Of a stretch of 64,000 bases of DNA, positions 18,281 to 28,600 are shown one piece after another. Position 1 is the stretch's first letter; every line of letters starts with the position of its first letter. Both the position numbers and the translations under genes were made by a program. Under the pieces are notes generated by a model that worked only from the letters and a program-made list of their open reading frames with translations, made no database searches and had not been told where the DNA came from. Source of the DNA: Caulochytrium protostelioides (taxonomy: Eukaryota; Chytridiomycota; Caulochytriomycetes; Caulochytriales; Caulochytriaceae); the NCBI GenBank assembly GCA_003615045.1, contig ML014114.1, positions 208,264 to 272,263 on the forward strand, read 5' to 3'.

Positions 18281-20651
18281 TTTTCATGGGCATCTTGACG
18301 ATCCGCAACGACGCATCTTCGCTTTGCATGACGCCATGGAGAATACAGAGGCATTGCTGTCTCGGCCCTGTACTCAGGGTGGCTTGCTTGTACCACCATT
18401 TTTGATACACTCTCTTCTTTACTCTCTTCTCTCCGTCTCTCATTCTCTAGTGAGCCTCATCGCATAACATGCTTGTCGAAACCGATTTCGGGGTGGCGGA
18501 TGTCCCGTCAAGTCCTGTCCCTGTCGCGGCGGAGGTCGCGGCGGAGGCCGCGCCTGCATGATGCACGAGACGATAAGGCGGATGACTCCGCAGGTTAGCG
18601 GACGGCACCGAGCCATGTGGTCTGCCTCGGCGCGACGTGGCTCGATGCCATCTCGAACGGGCGGCGATCCCTGCGCCACCAGGACCCGCACCTGACCTCG
18701 GCAAGAAGAAAAGGACAGTGGTCCACGGGATCGGCACGGTTTCGGGGCCGGGGCGGCGAGTCATGGCGGCGTCGGCCGACACCCCGGGAAGGCTTGACGG
18801 GGCTTGACGGGGCAGCGGTCGGTACCGGTGCGTGTCCAGAGGCGGTCGAGCGGAGCGCACGTGGCAGGCGCTGGACGACGTCGTGCTGGCCGCCCTGGAC
18901 GCAAGGGGGAACTCCCGGTTGACAGGAACTCGACGATCCGGGTCGTCTCTGGCTGCCGTGCCTGCCACGCCGGGATGGCGGAGAACGCGTCCGGCCCGGC
19001 GCGCCCTGGCCATGGCAGGCACGTCTCCTCCACCGCCTTTCCATTCCCACGGTCATTTGACGGGACGCGGCACGACAGGGTTCGTGGGCCAACCATCCGA
19101 AGCGAGGCATCCCGCGATAGATGGTCCATGATGGGTGATGCGTGGTCCGGAAGCATACTGCGGCACTCCACCGACCGCGAGACACGGCTTTGCCGGCGGC
19201 AGGCCAGGTCATGAGGTACCGGGGAGCCAACGTCGAGCGCGATGCATGGCGGCGCGTTTTCCAGCTTCGAAAGCCTTCGCTTCATACCGCTCTCACGCGT
19301 CCCTCGCATGCGTCATGTCATCTCATGCCATGTCATCTCATCTGATCTCATGTCATTGCCACATCACTTCGCCGGGTCCTCACGCTCGGCCACGCTTCAT
19401 GGGGGCGCGGTCAGGCCGATTCCGCCACATGACCGTGACATCTCCCCGCGTGGTCGCTGCGAACAACGGCAGCGCCGCCACGCAGCGTCGATGGCGCGCC
19501 GCGCGGAGGATCCGGAGGATCGTCGCGACCCGACCCGCTCGCCGCTCAGGCGGCGGTGGCGGCGACGCGGGCGGGCGCCCCAGCCGTCCGGCGTTGGTGA
19601 TGCGTTGGCGCAGCGCGTTGGCGTGGCACCGGCCCCGCCCCGCCAGGCAGGCTCCGGGGCGTGAGGCGAGCGGGTCGCGGCGGCCGCGCGGCCACGCGGC
19701 GGCCTGGGAGGATCTCCCCCGTCCGTCGATGGGATCGCGCTGGGACGCCGGGAGGTGCCGTCGCCGCGGCCGTCGCCGCGGCCGTCGCCGCGGCCGTCGC
19801 CGCGGCCGTTGTCTCGCTCGGCCACCGTAAACGATGCGCGGGGATGCGCCTCCCAGCGTCCCCAGCGTCCCAGCGTCCCAGCGTCCCCAGCGCCCCCAGC
19901 GGTCGCCCGTCACCCGAGGGCCAGCGATCGCCGGCGAGCCGCCGTCGCGGCGTCGGAGAGGCGGCCGGCCGGGGCCTGTCGGGCGCGCTGGCCGCTGGGC
20001 GGGCAGGTCGCCGTCTGACGCGTGTGGACGAGAGACCGCGGGCGTACCCGATCCGTGCCGATCTCATCGTCGGCCCGCCGGCTGATGCCTCTTGCCGCGC
20101 CGCGCCTCCAAGACCGCCACAGGGCGCTGAAATGGCGCCCATGGCGCGAAGGCACCCAGCACAGGAGGAAGCCGATCCGGTCCATCGGTCGAACCTATCG
20201 GTCCCCGCAGCATTGCCACGTGCTCTGCGGCTGCTGCTGCTACTGCTGCTTGGACGGCCCTTACCGCTGCCCGTGCTGCTCGCCCCCCTCCTTCTGCCTC
20301 GTCGTGATCGGATCGACTCGACCTGGGCGCCCCTCTCGGCTCTGATCTGGATCATCGGCGTTTGCCCTTTGGCCCTCGGCTCGACAAACAAAATTTGAGC
20401 AACAAAAAAATAACGCGTCGTCGTTGTGGATCGCCGAATCCTGACCACGGATACCGACACTCCTATCATTCCTGCTGCTCCCGCCGCTACTGCCGAGACT
20501 CTTGCTGCTGCTGACGCTAACGACGCTACCGCTGTTGATGCTACTGTGGCCGTGACCGTCGTCACCGCCCTCTTCTGTGACCACGTCTCGTATTTGCCTG
20601 ATCTTGGCCACGCCCCATTTTTTTTCCGCATTCTCTGGGGAATCTGCCGCG
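18281..20651. other. Large intergenic region between DGK and CDC10
   Basis: 2.37 kb with no supported gene. Contents are simple repeats: a CATCTCATGTCAT-type array (about 19310-19358), four exact 12-base units (19760-19807) and CAGCGTCCC-type units (about 19855-19895). Long frames on both strands encode only Arg/Pro/Ala-rich sequence with no domain. The last 200 bases form the CDC10 leader. Confidence 0.55.
19760..19807. repeat. Four tandem 12-bp units (GTCGCCGCGGCC)
   Basis: Four identical contiguous copies of GTCGCCGCGGCC. Each unit contains the SacII-type palindrome CCGCGG. Non-coding context. Confidence 0.9.
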
Positions 20652-22055
20652 ATGGCCACCGTCGAGGAGCCGCGTAAGGCCACGCTGATGAATTATGTCG
20701 GCTTCGACACGATCACGAAACAAATCGAGCGGCGCCTGCTGAAGCAAGGATTTGCGCTCAACCTGATGGTCGTAGGCCGCTCCGGCTTGGGCAAGTCGAC
20801 GCTGGTCAACACGCTGTTCGCGAGCCATCTGGTTGACTCGAAGGCCGCGCGCCGCCCGAACACGGCTGAGCACCACCGCTCCACGATCGAGATCCACAAT
20901 GTGAGCCATCTCATCGAAGAAAACGGGGTCCGTCTGCGGCTCTCAATTACGGATACCCCCGGCTACGGCGACCTGATCAACAACCAGAACTGCTGGGAGC
21001 CCATTACGAAGTACATCAAGGAGCAGTACTCGTCGTACCTGCGCAAAGAGCTGACGCCCGCGCGCGAGCGCTACATCAAGGACACGCGGATCCACGCCGT
21101 GCTGTTCTTCATCAACCCCTCGGGCCATTCGCTGTCTCCGCTCGACATCATCGTCATGCGCCGCATCAGCGAGGTCGCCAACCTCATCCCCATCATTGGC
21201 AAAAGCGACTGCCTCACCCCGGAGGAACGCCATGCCTTCAAGGACCGCATCCGCGCCGAGCTCGACTTCCACAAGATCCGCGCGTTCCCGTACGCGGACT
21301 CGGGGATGGCCCCGCTAATGGGCGGCGGCGATCCGGACGCCGACGCGTCGCTGCTTGGCGCGTCGATGCCGCCGAACGGCGTGCTCCCGCCGCTCGCCGT
21401 CGACCCGGCCTCTATTCCGGAGAGCGAGCGCGAAGAGCGTCTGCTGAACGACCGCATCCGCGCCATGCTTCCCTTCGCCGTGATCGGCTCCGAGCGCAAC
21501 ATCGTCGTCGACGGCAAGGCCGTCCGCGGCCGGCGGACCCGCTGGGGTACCGTCAACGTCGAGGACCCCGAGCACTGCGAGTACACGGCCCTCCGCGACT
21601 TCCTCACCCGCACCCATCTCCAGGATCTCATCGAAACCACGGGGCTCGTCCACTACGAGGCGTTCCGCACCAAGCAGCTGATGGCGCTGAAGGAATCGAC
21701 CACCGTCACCCATGCCACCGCGGCCGGCGGCGCTGGCGGCGGCGGCATGGGCGGCGGCGCCGGCGGCGCCGGCCCGACGATGCCTTCCGGCATGGCCACC
21801 CCGGGGGCCACCGCTGGGAGCGTGGCCGGGAACGCCGCCGCGGGCGCCGCGGGCGCCGGCCTCCCTTCCGGCTTGACCGCCGCCACCTCCCAGCAGAACA
21901 TCTTACAGCACCAGGGCCAGCCGCCGTCGCAGTCGTCGCTGACCAACGCGCACAACCAGGGCTCACACAGCCATCTGAGTCAGCATGCGGGCAGCGCGGT
22001 GCGCGGCTACGAGGGGTCGACGACCAGCTTGACGACGGGGCCCGACGGCCCGTAA
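20652..22055 (+). CDS. CDC10: Septin, Cdc10 group
   Basis: Septin GTPase that polymerises into hetero-oligomeric filaments at cytokinesis and polarity sites. Opening MNYVGFDTITKQIERRLLKQ closely follows yeast Cdc10. P-loop GRSGLGKST at 42-50, DTPGYGD (101-107), the Cdc10-type GKSD (183-186) in place of AKAD, and the septin unique element (about 298-345, VNVEDPEHCEYTALRDFLTR, HLQDLIETT). There is no C-terminal coiled coil, as in the Cdc10/SEPT3 class. At 467 aa it is longer than yeast Cdc10 (322): it has an about 45-residue Gly/Pro-rich insertion at 216-260 and a Gly/Ala/His/Gln-rich tail (351-467). ATG at 20652 is chosen over an in-frame GTG at 20577 because homology starts right after it. 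Convergent with SDHAF2. Confidence 0.96.
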   Translation: MATVEEPRKATLMNYVGFDTITKQIERRLLKQGFALNLMVVGRSGLGKSTLVNTLFASHLVDSKAARRPNTAEHHRSTIEIHNVSHLIEENGVRLRLSITDTPGYGDLINNQNCWEPITKYIKEQYSSYLRKELTPARERYIKDTRIHAVLFFINPSGHSLSPLDIIVMRRISEVANLIPIIGKSDCLTPEERHAFKDRIRAELDFHKIRAFPYADSGMAPLMGGGDPDADASLLGASMPPNGVLPPLAVDPASIPESEREERLLNDRIRAMLPFAVIGSERNIVVDGKAVRGRRTRWGTVNVEDPEHCEYTALRDFLTRTHLQDLIETTGLVHYEAFRTKQLMALKESTTVTHATAAGGAGGGGMGGGAGGAGPTMPSGMATPGATAGSVAGNAAAGAAGAGLPSGLTAATSQQNILQHQGQPPSQSSLTNAHNQGSHSHLSQHAGSAVRGYEGSTTSLTTGPDGP

Positions 22056-22737
22056 GCGTCGGCGTCCGCGTCAGGAGGCGGTACCACGCGGTAGAGCGCA
22101 TGGCGGCAGCGAGGATGCCTGCTCGACAGCTCCCATGCCAAGAGACGCCACTCGGAAAGCGCGCGCGCTTCCCGCGCCTTCATCGCGCTGCTGTCGCTCT
22201 CCGGTCGAGCGCTCGCTTTCCCTTCACCCATCGTGTCGTCGTTGCGCTTTTGACTGGCGCGCTTCGGCATGGTTGTTTCTGGGCAGCTTCGACACTGGAG
22301 GCCGGATGCCGGCTGCCAGTTGGTAGTCCTCCGGCCCGTAGGGGTTACGGCTGTTCACCGCTCGATTGGGATCGGATGGCCGCCGTCGCGCCTGTCCTCT
22401 TGCTCTCGTGGGCCTCTTTGTGTTTTCTTGCGCTCTCGCGTTGGCGCTCTCTCCTCCTTCCATTTCCTTCTGTCCTCCCTCGTCATTTATATGTTTCGTC
22501 CGCAGTCGCTTTTTGCGATGATGTTTTCGTTTCTCTGGGTGAAGTCGGAAATTCGTCCCTCGCGATCGAGGGTAGTATTCCATGAGGACGCATAAGGTGT
22601 TATATACAGCAAAAAAGGGGAACCTGGGGACGCCAAGCCGAAGCGCCGTAACGCGGGTGTCAACTGGCAAGCGGCGTGGGCGGATGGGTGGATGGAGTGA
22701 CGAAAACCAGCGCATCGATCCGAGATCCCAAGCGGGC
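22056..22737. other. Convergent intergenic region (CDC10 / SDHAF2 3' ends)
   Basis: 682 bases between two convergent stops; contains both 3' untranslated regions. GC is lower in the second half and an A-run follows a TTATATACAG stretch near 22600. No gene supported. Confidence 0.6.
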
Positions 22738-23133
22738 TTAGGAGGACGAGGGCGGGGCCTTGAGGTCCGGCATGCGGAGGATGGACCGGGCCTCGTTGCG
22801 CGCGTGGGCTTGGAGCTTGGTCATGACGCTGTTCTGCATGTCCGCGGGCACCGGCTTCGCCTGCGTGGCCCAGTAGTAAATGTCCCAGTCGTTCTCCTCG
22901 AGCAGAGCATCGTACTGGGCGACCTCGGCGTCGCTGAGCGAGGCCAGGTGCCGGTCGGCGAACGTCGAGAGAATGAGATCGCTCTCCAGGCAGCCGCGCT
23001 TGCGCGACGACCAGCGGAGCCGCGCGCGGGCCCCCGCGACAGTCTCGTGCGGGCGGGACGGCCGCATCGGCAGCGGCATGCCGTCACGGTGGACGTCGTG
23101 CGCCGAAATGGCCTCCTCTGGCGCTCGCGTACT

Positions 23134-23167
<34 letters not shown>

Positions 23168-23286
23168 CAACGGCAGGAAAGACGCGTCGCTGGTCGCAGC
23201 CCCGGAATAGGGCGGCGCGGCAACGCGGCGGCCATGGCCGAAGCCGGACGCATCACGGCGCTCCAAGTCAGGCGCAGCCCCATCAT
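22738..23286 (-). CDS. SDHAF2: Succinate dehydrogenase assembly factor 2 (Sdh5/SDHAF2)
   Basis: Mitochondrial matrix factor needed to attach FAD to the complex II flavoprotein subunit. The protein is 182 aa. Residues 1-60 are Arg/Ala/Ser-rich without acidic residues until a serine run, fitting a mitochondrial presequence; the start could be Met1, Met2 or Met12/Met18. The conserved DUF339 core spans about 88-155: RLRWSSRKRGCLESDLIL, then FADRHLASLSDAEVAQYDALLEEND and WDIYYWATQ. The run of serines is encoded by a TCG repeat (about 23142-23168). Family members are typically 160-170 aa, so length agrees. Confidence 0.93.
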
Positions 23287-24048
23287 CGTGACGCCCTTCG
23301 ATCTCCCGGATCAGGCTCGAAACGACACGTGCGGTATAACGAAAACGAAAAAAACGCGAGAAGACGCAGGAAATCGAGGTTAACCGCCGGTTTTCAGGAC
23401 AGAAAGGATGAGGGAGAGAAGGAGGCCGTGCGTATGTCGCCCACCGCAGTCCGTCGGGAGAGACATTCGGGCGGTATCGCCGCGCCACGGCAGACAGCGT
23501 CGACGGCGCGTCCGCCGGCCACTGTGCCTGACCGGGAATCCTGTCGCACATACCCCTCTTCGGCCTTGCTATGAGCGTCAGCGACGCGAAGGAAAGAACG
23601 ACCACGGCGTCGGCTTTGGCGCGAAGAGCGGAGAATCGCGTTGGGGAGGTCGTCACGTGGCACGTGGCACCGCCTCGACGGGCCGCCGGCCGCTCATCGT
23701 GGGACACGGGGCCAACGCCGACGTCGGCACCGACGCCGGCCGGGGCCCAAGCCTCGGGACGGGTGGGGCGGAGTGGAAGCGTGGCGCAGCCTCGAGCGTC
23801 ATCGTGTGGCGCAGCCACGACCGTGCTGCCCCTGCGCGGGCCTGGGAACTGAGATGCGCAACTGACAAGCGCCGCGACCGGAGCGGAGGCGATACCGATT
23901 CCTACGAATCCTAAGACCAATGCCGATGCTGCTAGAGAGACTGATACAGATCGTGATGCTGATTCTGATAGTGGTGCTGGTGTTGCATGGGGGTGCTGCG
24001 AGCCTCAGCTGTCGTCATCCGTGTCGGTTGGCTAAGTCCCAGCCGGGC
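23287..24048. other. Intergenic region: SDHAF2 promoter and ATG3 3' end
   Basis: 762 bases between two minus-strand genes. It should contain the SDHAF2 promoter and the ATG3 3' untranslated region. Small frames on both strands show no domains; no promoter motif can be named. Confidence 0.55.
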
Positions 24049-25077
24049 TTACGCCTCCAGACTCGTCGTAAAGTCGTATTCGATGGTGGGCAGCACCGAG
24101 TTCATGAACTTGAGGAAGAGGATCAAATACTGATCGACGCGCAGATCGTCGGCCTTTCCCGACTCGGCGTAGCGATCGAGAATGCGCTTCATGACGTTGG
24201 CATGCTTGCACGGGTGCACCGATGCCATCGTCACGTGCTCATGCGGGTGGTTCTCGATCGTCACCGTCTTATTGGCATGGTCCTGTGAGATATCTTCAAA
24301 GATCTGCTCCGACGTCAGCGGCTGCCGCGATTCGCTGTATCCGGCCAGCCACACCCGCGGCGTCTGGTAATACTTGTCGTACGTGATCGACAAATCATAG
24401 GTCCGCGTCCGCAGTATATTGTCGTTGTCGTGGCCGGCGGCAAGCGATGGTCCCGCCGATGCCGCCGCTGCCGCCGTAGCGGCGCCATGGACGGCATCTG
24501 CATCCGGTGCCGTCGCCGGTGTCGTCCCCATGGCAGGCAACGCGCTGGGATCGGCTTCATCCTCGAATTCGTCCATATCTGGGATAGCGTCCATATCGGG
24601 GATGTCGTCGGGAACCGTGTCATCGACTGGAGGGTCGACAGGCGCCGTCGCGCCGGCCGACGGCGATGGTGAGCGGTGGGCGTCGGCGTTGGCGCCCGTG
24701 TCGGCGTCAGCATCGGCGATTTCGACCATGGTCGCGAGGTCTTGGGCCTGGTGGCCCGGATGCGTGGCGACCCACTCGTCTTCCAGCTCCTGCTCACCGG
24801 CGTCGACCGCCTCGGCAGCGAGGTCGCGGGCGCGGCGGGCGCACGAGCAGTTGCGCGTGACGAGGTACTGCTTGTCGGGGGGCAGGTAGTCGCGCGTCTT
24901 GTCGGCCTGGCCGGCCGCCCATGTCCACGTCGGGCACTTAAAGACAAGGAAGTCGCCAGCGGCGATGAATTCTTCGGGCGTCAGCACGCCGGTCTCGCGG
25001 AACTTGGAGGCCTTCAGCAGCGGGTTTAGATACTCCCGCAGGGGGTGCAGCATCGACCGCACCGAATTGAGCGCCAT
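24049..25077 (-). CDS. ATG3: Autophagy E2-like conjugating enzyme Atg3
   Basis: E2-like enzyme that transfers Atg8 to phosphatidylethanolamine on the forming autophagosome. 342 aa from an ATG. The N-terminal amphipathic helix region ([20 protein letters not shown]) is typical. [20 protein letters not shown] and CPTWTWA follow. Residues about 85-205 form an acidic/Ala-rich flexible loop that normally contacts Atg7. The catalytic motif is HPCKHA with Cys290, preceded by [20 protein letters not shown]; the C-terminus [21 protein letters not shown] is the conserved Atg3 ending. All key residues are intact. Confidence 0.97.
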   Translation of the reverse strand: MALNSVRSMLHPLREYLNPLLKASKFRETGVLTPEEFIAAGDFLVFKCPTWTWAAGQADKTRDYLPPDKQYLVTRNCSCARRARDLAAEAVDAGEQELEDEWVATHPGHQAQDLATMVEIADADADTGANADAHRSPSPSAGATAPVDPPVDDTVPDDIPDMDAIPDMDEFEDEADPSALPAMGTTPATAPDADAVHGAATAAAAASAGPSLAAGHDNDNILRTRTYDLSITYDKYYQTPRVWLAGYSESRQPLTSEQIFEDISQDHANKTVTIENHPHEHVTMASVHPCKHANVMKRILDRYAESGKADDLRVDQYLILFLKFMNSVLPTIEYDFTTSLEA

Positions 25078-25697
25078 GGTGGCAGCGGCGGCGGCGGCGG
25101 CGACTAGCGGGTGGGTGCGGGTGGCGGCGGCGACTAGCAGGTGAGATGCGGGAGCAAACAGCGTCGAAATGTCACTGGTTCAACGGCCGTTGAGGAAAAA
25201 GAAACACCGAAAGCAGGTGGGAGCAAGGCGAAGTACATGGGCGGCGAGCCTGATCTCCGCGGCATCAGCCGCCCCGTCGGCCATCCCGCCGTGAGAGTTA
25301 TCGTTCGCCGGCTCCTCGACATGGACCTACGGATCGACCCGGGGATCGGTCCAGGCCGCGACCGTGGCTAGAACATGCAGACAGAACCAGCATGGCGGCG
25401 TCGCGACGCGCGGCCTGCCGAGTCCGGACAGGTCGGGAAGGTCGCGCAGGCACGCGAGTCGTGTCCGTCGGCACAGCGCGATCGAAGTCCGCGCGATCGA
25501 GGTGGCGTCGTCCGCTGCCGTGGCGGGTCGCCCGCCCCCACTCACCAGGTGGGTGGGCCCACCGCAAGCACTTCGAGGCCGTACGCCGATCCGAGGGCGA
25601 CCGTCCCAGGGCTCCAGCATTCGCGGGGGACCACGGCGCCCGGTCGATGCGCGTCGCATCGCAGTCTATTACCGTTGCGACATCAAGGGCAACCGAT
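25078..25697. other. Intergenic region between TAF12 3' end and ATG3 start
   Basis: 620 bases containing the ATG3 promoter and TAF12 3' untranslated region. Just before the ATG3 ATG is a duplicated GGCGGCGGCGACTAGC unit (about 25090-25138). No gene supported. Confidence 0.55.
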
Positions 25698-28600
25698 TTA
25701 CACGTTCTCATCCTCATCCTCGCCCTCATCCTCATCCTCGTCCTCATCATTCTCACTGTCGCCGCTGTCGTCGTTGTCGTCGGCATCAGCCCCGTCGCCG
25801 TTGCCGTCGCTCTCGTCGTCGTTGTCGTCGTCGACATCGTCGTCGGCAACCTGACTCGGGCTATCCGGGTCGATGGTCGGCTGGACGGCCATGTCCATGC
25901 CTTGTCCGTTCGTGCTGGAAGACGTCGCCGTACGAGGACTCGACGGCGATGCGCTGGATGCGGCGTCCGCGTCCGAGGCAGGATCGACCGCCGGTGGCGC
26001 AGCCGCATCCGGCGACGACGTGGTCGGAGCACGCATTCCGGGCGCATCGACCATGGCTGTATCCGCCGCATCCAAGCCTTGCAAGCTCCCGCCACCAGGT
26101 TCATCGTCGCTTTCGTTCGCCGCGTCCGATGGCGCCGTCGTATCAGCGCCCCGAACGATTGTGGCGGCGAGACGCGGCGGGGTTACGGGCGACGACGGCG
26201 ATGACGCCGGCGACGACGACGACCGCGAGGATGACGGCGACGGTGATGGCGATGATGGATCACGCTCATGAGTGGCATTAGGCGGCGACGGCTTGTGGCA
26301 CGGGCCAGGACCAGGACCCGCCGTTCCCTCCGTGGAAGATGTCGCGGCCACTGCGTCTTGGGTTGATCCGGAGGCTACCGCGCGAAGTGGAGCGCTAGCA
26401 TCGGCTGGCGTCATGGCCGTCGCAATGGGCGCCGTGGCCGCCGTCGACGTCGTGAACAGCTGAGGCGCTGCTTCGCCATCGTCCTGAGGTGCTGCCACAC
26501 TCATGTCCGAGCGGATGCCCGCCACGTCCGCACCCGGAGCCGCGGCATGCGGGGCGGTCGTCGCTTCACCCGCCTGCATCAACGCGGCATCGACCGCCAT
26601 TTGAATCGAGCGCTCGGCATCGTCAACGGCTTCGCCCGCCTGTTGTTGAGCTTGCTCAGCGGCGGCGACCGCGGCGGCGACGCGCTCATGCTGCTCACGC
26701 ATCACGCGACGGACAGCGCCGAGGGCCGCGAGATGTGTGTTGGCAGCCACGCCGCGGCGCGCCGCACGCGGCTCTTCCGCGCCCATCCGCATCGTGGCCG
26801 AGGGCACCCGGAAGTTCCAGTTGCGCTGCAGCGGGAGCTGGATGTCGCGCACGTCCAGGACGCGGCTGCCACGGTGCGCGGCGAGAACGGCGGCTGATGT
26901 CGTCAGCTGCTCGATCACGTTGTCGGCCATCGCCAGCAGAGTCTTCTCCATCTCGGGATCGAGACGCAGCGCGTGGCCAACTTCCTCCGTCAACGCATGG
27001 ATCTTCCGCTTCGCAGGGGTGGTGTCCTGCCGGACCGCTAGCGCTTCGTCGTCTTCGGCCGCAACAGCCGCGCCAAGCCCGAGGCCCGCGCTCGCCGCCG
27101 CCGACGCAGTCCCCGCCGCCGACGCAACGCCCACGCTCATTGCAGCACGCATGCCGGCGTCACTCGCGTCACCGCTGCCAGCGAGCATCAGTGATTTGGC
27201 CCCCACCGGCGAGACGCGATGGGTGTCTACCGGCTTCTTGGCCTTCCCAGCATGCGCTAGAAAAGGCAGATGCATGGGCGCGCCGTTCAGCGGCCCACGC
27301 TCTAGGAGACTTCCCAGAAGCTGCGGCGCCACCGGATACTCAGGTGCGCCGTACATCAACAAGGGGGAAGCCAGGGAGGCCGCCGCGGCGGGCATGGCTG
27401 GGAGATGCGCCGACGGGTGCCCATGCGGCGCCACATGAGGAATCGCGATATTGAGCGGCAGGGCCCCATAGGCCGCGGGGCTGGGCCCGAGCCCCATCGC
27501 GAGCGGGTGTGCGGGGGCATGGGCGAGCGATCCAGAAAGCGGGGTGCCGGACCGCGAGCCCGCGGGGATCCCCATTCCGGCAGCATGTCCGAGCGTCGCC
27601 GGCGTCGGGGTCCTCTCGACCCGGCTGGTAGATCCAACGCCGCTCGTCGCCGTCGGTGCCATCGTGGGTCCGATGCTGGCAGTGGCGCCGGGACCCGTCA
27701 CAGCAGACCCGGCCACGACGCCAGCCAAGCCATCCGAACGCGGAGTCGGCGAGGCCGACAACGCCGCGGCCTTTGATTTCCCGCTCTTGCTTCTTTTTTC
27801 TGCCTTCGAAAGCACTTTTGGGGACGCCGCTGCCACTCCAGCGGCCGCTCCACCTAGCTTCGATGGGGCACCAGGCGCGGCTGAAGCACCACCTGGCGGT
27901 AGGCTCGTTTGAGGACTCGCGTGCCCAAGTCCTGCGGCCGCCGGTGACCTGCTCGCTGGATCTGGCGCTAAAGCATGCTGCGGCGTCCCACTCGCTGACA
28001 CCTGCGGCAGCGGTGAATCATGCTGAGACTGCTGATTTGGCTGTTGCAGCTGTTGCTGCTGCTGCTGTTGTTGTTGCTGCTGCTGCCGATGGGCAAGATG
28101 GGCTTGGGCCAGATAAGGCCGTGCAGCGAGCATTTGCGCATTCAAATCGACGGGCGCGGACCCGCTCGGGCTCGCTTGCGGTGACATAGCGGCCGCGGAG
28201 ATGGGAGGAGGGATGGGCAAACCAGGAAGCGGCGAGACTAGCGACGAAGTTGGAGCCGCCGGAGCGGGATGGCTGGACCGTCCGGGAGGGAAGAGCTGGT
28301 GGTGAATCGCAGCGGCGACTTGCGGATTCAACGCGCCGCTACGGACCATAGACGCGTAGGTATTACGCAAAAAGCCATCCGCCTGGGCCCAAGCAGCGTA
28401 GCCGCGCTGCCGCTCTTCATCGGACATCTGCTGCTGGGTCAGCGTCTCTTCCAGCTGCCGGCGTCTCTCAAAGATCTGCTGGAGGATATGGAAAGGGTGG
28501 ATCGCTGGCCGCGGCGGCGGCGGCGTCCCGGGGACGCCCGGGACGACCCCGCCAGGAAGCACAGACGCCGCCGTCCCAGGGCCGCCCACAGCTGCTCGCG

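Noticed and set aside
19310-19358. CRISPR-like or regulatory array of CATCTCATGTCAT units
   Set aside because: Direct tandem microsatellite without spacers; organism is eukaryotic.
19546-20631. 361-codon minus-strand frame upstream of CDC10
   Set aside because: Crosses the 12-bp repeat array and CDC10 leader; no homology.
22582-23574. 330-codon plus-strand frame opposite SDHAF2
   Set aside because: SDHAF2 homology is on the minus strand; this is its shadow.
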